DNA of 5,812 nt from an uncultured Bacillota bacterium (GTDB lineage: Bacteria; Bacillota; Clostridia; Peptostreptococcales; Anaerovoracaceae), in the NCBI GenBank assembly GCA_946541435.1, contig CAMNJK010000108.1:1-5812 (forward strand), in the 5' to 3' direction. How positions within the stretch are numbered: position 1 is the first letter of the stretch; each line of letters opens with the position of its first letter. Below, one piece after another: positions 1-5,459 of this stretch. The position numbers and the translations under genes are program-made. The notes under the pieces are model-generated. The model saw nothing but the letters and a program-made list of their open reading frames with translations. It did no database searches and was not told the origin of the DNA.

Positions 1-798
1 CCAGTAAGAACAGCCCACGAACAGGCCTCCGCCCACGATATTTCCCAGGGTGACCGGCAGAAGATTTTTCAGGAAGAAATTCCCCCAGGTCAGATTGGTC
101 AGGTCCAGATCCAGAAGCTGGACCCAGCTTTCGTTGCCCGACGCGATCAGGCCCGCCGGGATGAAGTACATGTTGGCCACGCTGTGCTCGAACCCGGCAA
201 CGATGAAGAGGCCGATGCAGAACCAGATGGAGAAGATCTTGCCGATGGTCACCTGTGCTCCCGTTGCCATCCAGATGGCCAGGCAGACCAGCCAGTTACA
301 GAAGATCCCCAGCACGAATGCCTTCCCGAAATCCAGGCCGCACTTGCCGATGGCTGTTTTGATGGTGACAGCCCCCAGCATGCCGTCGGCATTGCCCAGA
401 AGGCCGGAATAATTGATCAGCAGGGCCACCAGAAGGGCGCCCGCCAGATTCCCGGCATATACGATGATCCAGTTGCGCAGCATGCGTGAGACCCCGAACC
501 GTTTGTCCAGAAGACCTGTGACCATGAGACAGTTCCCCGTGAAGAGCTCCGCCCCGCAAAGGACCACCATCATCAGTCCCACCGGGAAGACCGCAGCGGA
601 TACCACCTTGCCCAGTCCCAGTGTGGCCGGATCTGAAACCAGTCCGAAGGACGCCATGGTGGATGCGTAGGCGCCGAAGGCGATATAGGCTCCTGCCAGG
701 ATCGCCAGCACGAACAGTTTCCAGACAGGCGCTGTGGCTTTGAACTCGCCGGATGCCGATACCTTGTCCAGGATCTCTTTGGTTGTCAATGCATTCAT
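1..798 (-). CDS. focA: Formate/nitrite transporter family channel (FocA-like), 3' end beyond window
   Basis: The first 266 codons of an inner-membrane FNT channel, which family members use as pentamers to move formate, nitrite, hydrosulfide or other small monovalent acids. The visible protein has both family signatures: GAELFTGN (residues 82-89) and a G-x-x-C-N-W-L-V-C-L-A block (164-174). The pore motif GFEHSVANMYFIP (202-214) carries the conserved central histidine, H205, and T87 matches the conserved threonine of the Omega-loop motif. Hydrophobic segments lie near residues 27-48, 64-86, 108-132, 155-178, 186-206 and 240-266. The C-terminal GNIVGGGLFVG followed by SYW resembles the last helix of E. 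coli FocA, so probably only about 5-20 residues are missing. The ATG is preceded by AAGGAG at 9 nt spacing. The gene starts 28 bp after the ketoacyl synthase stop, so the two are probably co-transcribed. FocA is favoured over NirC by overall look, but substrate cannot be decided from sequence. Confidence 0.92.
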   Translation of the reverse strand, partial: MNALTTKEILDKVSASGEFKATAPVWKLFVLAILAGAYIAFGAYASTMASFGLVSDPATLGLGKVVSAAVFPVGLMMVVLCGAELFTGNCLMVTGLLDKRFGVSRMLRNWIIVYAGNLAGALLVALLINYSGLLGNADGMLGAVTIKTAIGKCGLDFGKAFVLGIFCNWLVCLAIWMATGAQVTIGKIFSIWFCIGLFIVAGFEHSVANMYFIPAGLIASGNESWVQLLDLDLTNLTWGNFFLKNLLPVTLGNIVGGGLFVGCSYW

Positions 799-826
799 TC
801 CTGTTTACTCCTTGTTGATTCCTTCT

Positions 827-2065
827 TTATTCTGTCCGGTAAGCCCGGAAGATCAGGGTCGAATTCTGCCCGCCGAAGCCAAAGGCATTGGTCATGGCCG
901 CTTCGATGGACGCTTCCCTGCATGCTCCGGCAATGAAATCCAGATCCGCCGCAGGGTCCGTCAGATTCAGCGTCGGCGGAAGCAGGCCGGTCCGGATGGC
1001 CAGGATGCATGCGATGGCTTCGGTGATCCCGCCGCCGCCCATCATGTGGCCTGTGGCCGCCTTGGTGGAACTGATGGCCGGTCCTCTGCCAAATACAGTA
1101 CGGACCGCTTTCGCCTCAGCAGCATCCCCTTTCGGGGCCCCCGTCCCATGGGCATTGATATATCCGATCTCCGCCGGATCCATCCCCGCCCGCTCCAGGG
1201 CGCGTGCCATGCAGACCGCGGCCCTGCTGCCGCTTTCATCCGGCGCCGTCACATGAAAAGCATCGTTGTTGTTGGCCCAGCCCGCCAGTTCCGCCAGGAT
1301 GACTGCGCCCCGCTCTTTCGCATGGGATTCTGTCTCCAGCACCAGGGCGCCGCCCCCCTCTCCCATGACGAAGCCCCTGGCGCTTCTGTCAAAGGGACGG
1401 CAGGCCTGCGAAGGCTGATCGTTTTCTCTGGACAGGGCCCGGGCATTGGCCAGGGAATAGATCACCAGAGGACAGAGGGTACTGTCCGCCCCCACCGCCA
1501 GCATGGCGTCCGCCTCTCCTGCCAGCAGCTGCATGGCGCACTGGGCAATGGCATCCCCGCCGGAAGCGCAGGCTGTGGAAACCGTCAGGCTGGGGCCTGT
1601 GATCCCCTTGGCGATGGCGATCTGGGCCGCCGCGATATTGCTCAGGATCCTGGGCACGAACCGGGGTCCCACGTTCTTATGCACAGCGTTGGTCAGGATC
1701 TCCTGGGTGGCTGCCACCGTGTCGATCCCGGACATGGCCGTCCCCATGACGATGCCGCACCGATCCGGCGCAGCGGGCAGGCCACTGCTGCCGGCAGCTT
1801 GTTCCAGCGCCTCCTGGGCCGCCGCGAAGGCGTACTGGGTGAAGGCGTCCGTCTCATGGATGAGCTTTCCGGGCATATGATCTTCCGCCCGAAAGCCCCG
1901 GACCTCCCCGGCGATCTGCACCGCCAGGTCTCCTGCGTCGAAGGCGGAGATGCGGTCGATCCCGCACCTTCCGGAAGTCAGACCCTTCCAGTATTCACTT
2001 GTTCCGATACCGACGGGAGTCACTGCCCCCATGCCGGTCACAACGATTTTTTCTCTGTTATTCAT
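827..2065 (-). CDS. fabF: Beta-ketoacyl-[ACP] synthase II (FabF-type KAS)
   Basis: A 412-residue condensing enzyme of the thiolase fold. FabF-type enzymes catalyse decarboxylative Claisen condensation of an acyl thioester with malonyl-ACP in cytosolic fatty acid elongation. The N-terminus reads IVVTGMGAVTPVG. The nucleophile is C166 in STACASGGDA, the first active-site histidine is H306 in NAHGTG, and the K335 / H340 pair lies in SSTKAATGHMMGGGG. The C-terminal loop NAFGFGGQN (393-401) is also typical. Length matches FabF (about 410 residues) and all catalytic residues are present, so this is a condensing enzyme and not a KSQ or chain-length-factor type. The reading frame is open for 27 more codons upstream, but homology begins at the ATG chosen here. 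There is no Shine-Dalgarno sequence before it, unlike the other four starts visible here. It is first in an operon with the FNT gene and divergent from the LysR gene. No ACP or other fab gene is adjacent, so a specialised role, or a second KAS copy, is possible. Confidence 0.93.
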   Translation of the reverse strand: MNNREKIVVTGMGAVTPVGIGTSEYWKGLTSGRCGIDRISAFDAGDLAVQIAGEVRGFRAEDHMPGKLIHETDAFTQYAFAAAQEALEQAAGSSGLPAAPDRCGIVMGTAMSGIDTVAATQEILTNAVHKNVGPRFVPRILSNIAAAQIAIAKGITGPSLTVSTACASGGDAIAQCAMQLLAGEADAMLAVGADSTLCPLVIYSLANARALSRENDQPSQACRPFDRSARGFVMGEGGGALVLETESHAKERGAVILAELAGWANNNDAFHVTAPDESGSRAAVCMARALERAGMDPAEIGYINAHGTGAPKGDAAEAKAVRTVFGRGPAISSTKAATGHMMGGGGITEAIACILAIRTGLLPPTLNLTDPAADLDFIAGACREASIEAAMTNAFGFGGQNSTLIFRAYRTE

Positions 2066-2072
2066 AACGTAT

Positions 2073-2081
2073 ATTTTAACA
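2073..2081 (-). promoter_or_regulatory. Candidate extended -10 promoter on the fabF start
   Basis: Minus strand reads TGTTAAAAT, an extended -10 (TGn plus TAAAAT; hexamer 2073-2078). The last base of the hexamer is only 7 nt from the ATG at 2065, so transcription would begin at or next to the start codon (2065-2066), giving a leaderless or nearly leaderless message. No good -35 is seen 16-18 bp upstream. A weaker alternative -10 (GATAAT, 2138-2143) with a poor -35 (about 2161-2167) would give a leader of roughly 65 nt that still lacks a ribosome binding site. Confidence 0.4.
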
Positions 2082-2151
2082 TAGAACAGGCAGGAAATCC
2101 CCCACTTTCTGCAAGTAGAGGGGTGAAGTTTCGGCATATTATCCATTTATT

Positions 2152-2171
2152 CGTTGAAACGGTTAAACGGT
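2152..2171 (+). promoter_or_regulatory. Short repeats in the divergent promoter region, candidate operator
   Basis: Two nearly identical 8-bp units stand in tandem: TGAAACGG (2155-2162) and TTAAACGG (2163-2170), 7 of 8 bases the same. The first overlaps CGTT-GA-AACG (2152-2161), a 4-bp-arm dyad covering the -35 of the lysR promoter. LysR-family regulators commonly bind between divergent genes and repress their own promoter. The position fits, but the repeats are short and no classical long T-N11-A dyad stands out. This is inference. Confidence 0.3.
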
Positions 2172-2181
2172 ATGGTATAAT
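2154..2181 (+). promoter_or_regulatory. Sigma-A promoter of the LysR-family gene
   Basis: TTGAAA (2154-2159) is followed, after 16 bp, by a perfect TATAAT (2176-2181). The bases before the hexamer read TGG, giving an extended -10. The predicted start is A2188, leaving a leader of about 37 nt that contains the AAAGGA ribosome binding site (2213-2218) before the ATG at 2225. Candidate regulatory repeats lie within the -35/-10 interval (separate entry). Confidence 0.8.
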
Positions 2182-2224
2182 AGCAAAAACGGATTATTCA
2201 CAAGTTCCATTGAAAGGACCTGCC

Positions 2225-3172
2225 ATGCACCTGAATCAGATCCACAGTTTTCTTGCAGTCAGCAAGACCCTGAATTTTACCGGCGCCGCCCGTCAGCTGG
2301 GGGTGCCCCAGTCCACCATCAGCCGTCAGGTGGGTGACCTGGAGAACCAGCTGGGGGTCCGGCTGTTTTACCGGACCAAACGCGATGTACAGCTGACCGA
2401 CGAGGGCCGGACCTTCCTGCCCTACGCCCAGGAGATCGCAGAAGCGGCCCGCAAGGGTTCCTACGCAGTTCGCCAGCTCCACGAAGGCGCCGCCGGCAGG
2501 CTTTCTGTTGCTGTGGCCGCTCCCTCGCAGCGGTATTTCACCCGCGCCCTGACCCTCTTTCACAAAGCCTATCCGGAGATCTCCGTGGACATCACGCCCA
2601 TCTCCAGCGGAACAGAGCTGATGGATGACATGGACGCGCCCTTTGATTTCTGGTTCCTCTACCGGGATATGCTGACGGACCCCGAGAGTTTCGACTACCT
2701 GCATACCCACACCGAACCTCTGTGCGTCATCCGCCGGACCGATGCGAAATCCGGAAGTGACGATGATGCAAAGGCTGGCCGGGCCGCCGGCGCAGAAACC
2801 GCGAAAAAAGATCCGGCAGGCAAGCTGCCGGACCCGAAGGATCTGTCTCTCATCCCATTCATTCTCTTGTCCGAAGAATCGGATCCCATTCTGTATATGC
2901 AGGCCATGAATTACTGCCGCACACATCGATTCACGCCGAAGGTGGTCAACACCTTTTCGGAGATTTCCTCAGTGATACTCTCTGTCAATGCCGGCCTGGG
3001 TGTTTCCATCCTGCCGGAATCACTGGCGGACAGCTCCCGCAGCGAAGAAATCGAAGTGATCCCGCTGGAGGGCGAACTCGATACCCTGGACTGCATCGCA
3101 GCCTGGCGGCCTTCCCTGCTCAATCCGGCGGCATCCCTCTTCCTGGAGGTCCTGCGATCCATGGTGGACTGA
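2225..3172 (+). CDS. LysR-family transcriptional regulator
   Basis: A 315-residue DNA-binding regulator. Residues 1-60 form the LysR winged helix-turn-helix: the opening MHLNQIHSFLAVSKTLNFTG, the recognition region AARQLGVPQSTISRQV (21-36), and LENQLGVRLFYR (39-50). A linker helix follows, then the effector-binding domain from about residue 91 (GRLSVAVAAP) to the end, with the usual late segment VNAGLGVSILPE (254-265). The ATG is preceded by AAAGGA at 6 nt spacing, downstream of a strong promoter. The frame is open far upstream through the antisense of fabF, but LysR homology begins exactly here. Residues about 173-204 are a hydrophilic Ala/Lys/Asp-rich stretch that looks inserted into the effector domain, making the protein a little longer than the usual 290-305. 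Divergence from the fabF-FNT operon makes that operon its likely target. The ligand is unknown; an acyl, carboxylate or malonyl-type metabolite would suit the neighbours, but that is only inference. Confidence 0.93.
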   Translation: MHLNQIHSFLAVSKTLNFTGAARQLGVPQSTISRQVGDLENQLGVRLFYRTKRDVQLTDEGRTFLPYAQEIAEAARKGSYAVRQLHEGAAGRLSVAVAAPSQRYFTRALTLFHKAYPEISVDITPISSGTELMDDMDAPFDFWFLYRDMLTDPESFDYLHTHTEPLCVIRRTDAKSGSDDDAKAGRAAGAETAKKDPAGKLPDPKDLSLIPFILLSEESDPILYMQAMNYCRTHRFTPKVVNTFSEISSVILSVNAGLGVSILPESLADSSRSEEIEVIPLEGELDTLDCIAAWRPSLLNPAASLFLEVLRSMVD

Positions 3173-3199
3173 CCAGGTTGATCCACAGCTGCCTGAATG

Positions 3200-3634
3200 T
3201 TATTCCGGATCCTTCTCGGAATCGTGGACCAATCCCTTCAGCATGTCGAAGATATCCGGATGGGTGCGCTTGATACTTGTTGGCTTGTAATCATCCCGAT
3301 CTGTGGTATAGTGTACGGTCTCCGCTTCATGGCAGAGCTCACCTGTAGTCTCATTGTAGACCTTGCAACGGAAATGCATCCTTAGCCCTGTGAATCTGAA
3401 CAGCTCCATATCCACCCTGAACCGGTCCCCGAACCTGAGAAAACTGATGAATGTCGCCCTGGACTCTGTAAAGGGTACGATGATCCCCCGCCGTTCGATC
3501 TCTGGATACGGAATCATGTTCGCCTCCATCCATGCCATGCGCGCTTCCTCCAGAATACGCAGGTAATTGGAATGATGGATCACACCCATCCGGTCTGTTT
3601 CATAATAATTGACTTCTCTGCTGTAGCTCCACAT
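3200..3634 (-). CDS. Hotdog-fold acyl-CoA thioesterase (YbgC / 4-hydroxybenzoyl-CoA thioesterase family)
   Basis: A 144-residue single-domain cytosolic thioesterase that should hydrolyse an acyl-CoA (or acyl-ACP) to the free acid. The diagnostic motif is near the N-terminus: VNYYETDRMGVIHHSNYL (8-25), with D14 in the position of the catalytic aspartate of this family, and then the EEAR of the long hotdog helix (29-32). The central strands include FLRFGDRFRVDMELFRFTG (65-83). Length is normal for the family (about 130-150). The ATG has GGAGG upstream at 11 nt spacing. It begins 29 bp after the ligase stop and is surely read from the same message. Its 3' end faces the LysR gene 27 bp away, with no convincing terminator between them. 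Substrate cannot be read from the sequence; pairing with an acyl-CoA ligase suggests a shared acyl group, either as proofreading or to recover CoA and product. Confidence 0.9.
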   Translation of the reverse strand: MWSYSREVNYYETDRMGVIHHSNYLRILEEARMAWMEANMIPYPEIERRGIIVPFTESRATFISFLRFGDRFRVDMELFRFTGLRMHFRCKVYNETTGELCHEAETVHYTTDRDDYKPTSIKRTHPDIFDMLKGLVHDSEKDPE

Positions 3635-3663
3635 GTTTATCTGATCCTCCGACTTATTACTTC

Positions 3664-5328
3664 CTACTTCCGCTTCAGTTCGCCTGCTTCCAGGTCCTTC
3701 TCAGCCTGCTGCTTCAGGGCATAGTGCATCTTCTTGCCGGTGGCTGTCATGGGCAGACTGTCAACGATCTTGTACCATCTGGGCCGCTTGTAGGCAGACA
3801 GCATCGGTGTATTGAGGCAGAAATCGAAAACGTCTTTGATCGTCAGATCCGGATCCTTGGGAATGATGTAGGCGGCGATGGCCTGTCCTCTGGCCTTGTC
3901 CGGCACCGCTGTGACCATACAGTCAGCCACACGGTCGAACTCATTGATGGCTTCCTCCACCTGGGTGGGATAGACATTCTCGCCGGAGCAGATGATCATA
4001 TCGTCCTTCCGTCCGTTGATGGTCACATACAGGTTCTCATCCCAGAAGCCCAGATCATTGGTGTACATCCAGCCTTTGTAGAATTTGTTGTTCTGCTCTG
4101 TCACATTATTGTAATAGCTGTAGGTGGTCTTGCCCGGGCAGTAAAGAATGACTTCTCCCACGGTCTCGTTGTCCATGGGCACCAGATCATCCGGTTCCGC
4201 CTTGCGGTCTTCGTAGATCTTCACCACCCGCACTTCATCATCGATACAGCTGCCGCCCACGGAGCCCGCGTATTCCGGCAGATCGTAGGGCCGCAGGAAG
4301 GAGTTCCAGAAGGTTTCCGTGGTGCCGTATCCGTTGAGGATGTTGGGCGTCAGGACTTTCAGGAACCGCTCACAGGCCGCCTTCTCCAGCGGCGCCCCCA
4401 TGGTGACCAGTCCTCTGAGGGAAGAAATGTCCGACGGATCCTTCTCCTGGGTCCTGGCCAGCATTTCCAGAGAGGACGGGGATCCCGTCAGATAAGTGAT
4501 CCTGTATTTCTCCACGTAATTCAGGGTGACCCGGGGCGAGAATGCCCGCAGCAGAACCAGGCAGCCTCCCACATAGAATGTGGGGCAGGTGCCGCCGGAA
4601 TGACTGCCGCCTCTGTGGAAGAGGGGTGTCATGTTCATGCAGACATCATTGCAGTTCAGCGGATAGTGCATGATGGCATCATGGGCCGACAGCACTTCGT
4701 TGATGTCGTTTAAGGGCACGTTCTTCGGCAGCGCGGAAGTGCCGCTGGTGCAGAGCCGGAGCACCTCGTCGTAAATGTGATGCGGGAAATCCCGAGCCGG
4801 CGCGTCCTTGCTGTGGTGGGCGACGTAATCCTCATAGGCGATGTGTCCCTCGGGACATTCCAGCTGATCCGGATTGTCCGCCATGATCAGCCGCAGGGGC
4901 TTATGGGCGGAGATCCTGGCCGCCTCAGCCACCATATCCTTCATCTCTGCGCAGTAGATGACCACCTTGGGTTCATTGTGCTCGATGAGCCGGGCCGTTT
5001 CACCGGGGGACAGCTTATAGTTGGCCAGGTTGATGATGGCCCCCACCTTCCGGGGGGCGATATATGTGAAACAGAACTCCGGGCAGTTGTTCAGGATCGC
5101 CATGACCACGTCGTTCTTGCCCACCTTGTCTTCCTTCAGGGCGTTGGCCAGCTTATTGCACTCCTGGTCCAGTTCTTTATAGGTCCAGGTCTGGTCCCGG
5201 CTGGGGTCGATCAGAGCCGGTTTGTTTCCGTATCTTCTCACATTTCTCAAAAAACCGTTCAGCCAGGTGTATTCATGCTCAAATGTTTCGATAAACATTC
5301 TGTCGTCATAGGTTCTGTTTGTTGCCAT
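3664..5328 (-). CDS. Class I AMP-forming acyl-CoA ligase (ANL superfamily), divergent motifs
   Basis: A 554-residue enzyme expected to activate a carboxylic acid to acyl-AMP and transfer it to CoA. Core motifs in order: P-loop TSGTSALPK (194-202), PLFHRGG (235-241), TMGAPLEK (309-316), NGYGTTETFW (332-341), the hinge region YTNDLGFW (422-429) followed by GRKDDMIICSGENVYPTQVEEA (439-460), and the C-terminal lysine motif MTATGKK (527-533), with K532 as the probable catalytic lysine. All domains are present and length is typical of fatty or aryl acid-CoA ligases. Two motifs depart from consensus: SA replaces TG in the P-loop, and TND replaces TGD before the hinge. It starts from an ATG with AAAGGGAGGAG upstream, under a consensus promoter, and is the first gene of an operon with the thioesterase. 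No signal peptide or membrane segment is seen. The substrate is not identifiable; medium- or long-chain fatty acid or an aromatic acid are both open. A pure adenylating or acyl-ACP ligase function is also possible. Confidence 0.92.
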   Translation of the reverse strand: MATNRTYDDRMFIETFEHEYTWLNGFLRNVRRYGNKPALIDPSRDQTWTYKELDQECNKLANALKEDKVGKNDVVMAILNNCPEFCFTYIAPRKVGAIINLANYKLSPGETARLIEHNEPKVVIYCAEMKDMVAEAARISAHKPLRLIMADNPDQLECPEGHIAYEDYVAHHSKDAPARDFPHHIYDEVLRLCTSGTSALPKNVPLNDINEVLSAHDAIMHYPLNCNDVCMNMTPLFHRGGSHSGGTCPTFYVGGCLVLLRAFSPRVTLNYVEKYRITYLTGSPSSLEMLARTQEKDPSDISSLRGLVTMGAPLEKAACERFLKVLTPNILNGYGTTETFWNSFLRPYDLPEYAGSVGGSCIDDEVRVVKIYEDRKAEPDDLVPMDNETVGEVILYCPGKTTYSYYNNVTEQNNKFYKGWMYTNDLGFWDENLYVTINGRKDDMIICSGENVYPTQVEEAINEFDRVADCMVTAVPDKARGQAIAAYIIPKDPDLTIKDVFDFCLNTPMLSAYKRPRWYKIVDSLPMTATGKKMHYALKQQAEKDLEAGELKRK

Positions 5329-5361
5329 AGGTTCAAACTCCTCCCTTTATATCACAGTTTA

Positions 5362-5382
5362 ATAATTCATTACATGCATTAT
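5362..5382. promoter_or_regulatory. 21-bp imperfect dyad over the ligase promoter, candidate operator
   Basis: Arms ATAATTCAT (5362-5370) and ATGCATTAT (5374-5382) are inverted repeats matching in 8 of 9 positions, centred on A5372. The dyad covers most of the -10 box and the predicted transcription start (about -11 to +10), the classic place for a repressor such as a TetR-, MarR- or GntR-family protein. No local gene of those families is visible, so the repressor would lie elsewhere. AT-rich promoter DNA can give such symmetry by chance. Confidence 0.45.
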
Positions 5383-5406
5383 ACAATAGCGTTTCTGCAT
5401 TGTCAA
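5378..5406 (-). promoter_or_regulatory. Consensus sigma-A promoter of the ligase-thioesterase operon
   Basis: On the minus strand TTGACA (5401-5406), exactly 17 bp, then TATAAT (5378-5383): a perfect match to the vegetative consensus in both hexamers and spacing. The predicted start is an A at 5371, giving a leader of about 43 nt. The leader carries the strong ribosome binding site AAAGGGAGGAG (5338-5348), 9 nt before the ATG at 5328. The promoter lies just after the purL terminator, so the operon is independent of purine genes. Confidence 0.9.
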
Positions 5407-5419
5407 TCTGTTTCCGCGT

Positions 5420-5449
5420 AAAAAAAGACCGCGGATCACCTCCGCGGCC
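5420..5449 (-). terminator. Intrinsic terminator of purL
   Basis: Read on the minus strand: a 9-bp stem GGCCGCGGA / TCCGCGGTC (5441-5449 with 5427-5435, one G-U pair), a 5-nt loop (5436-5440), then seven consecutive Ts (5420-5426). It begins 10 bp after the purL stop codon. It should insulate the ligase operon from purine-operon transcription. Confidence 0.92.
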
Positions 5450-5459
5450 TCATCTGTTT

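Noticed and set aside
50..670. Several overlapping small open frames on both strands at the left edge.
   Set aside because: They are shadows of the FNT channel gene, whose own frame runs unbroken from 798 to the window edge with both family signatures.
827..2065. The synthase as part of a polyketide or aryl polyene cluster.
   Set aside because: No chain-length factor, ACP, ketoreductase or dehydratase gene is adjacent, and the sequence is an ordinary FabF with its full catalytic set.
2066..2146. A 27-codon N-terminal extension of the ketoacyl synthase.
   Set aside because: FabF homology begins at the ATG at 2065; the extension covers AT-rich promoter DNA and neither of its ATGs has a ribosome binding site.
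734..2224. A plus-strand frame stays open for about 1.5 kb upstream of and in frame with lysR.
   Set aside because: It is exactly antisense to the fabF gene and shows no recognisable domain, and the lysR promoter, ribosome binding site and homology start all lie at its 3' end. Long antisense open frames are common in GC-rich genes.
2198..2926. A 242-codon minus-strand open frame.
   Set aside because: It is antisense to lysR, has no recognisable motif, and its frame extends into the lysR leader.
3724..5421. Two long plus-strand open frames (3724-4713 and 4777-5421).
   Set aside because: Both lie opposite the acyl-CoA ligase, whose motifs are unmistakable. They have no ribosome binding sites and no family resemblance.
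5329..5459. A riboswitch or leader RNA between purL and the ligase gene.
   Set aside because: The region is fully explained by the purL terminator, the promoter, and a leader of about 43 nt, which is too short for a known riboswitch; no second terminator-antiterminator pair is present.
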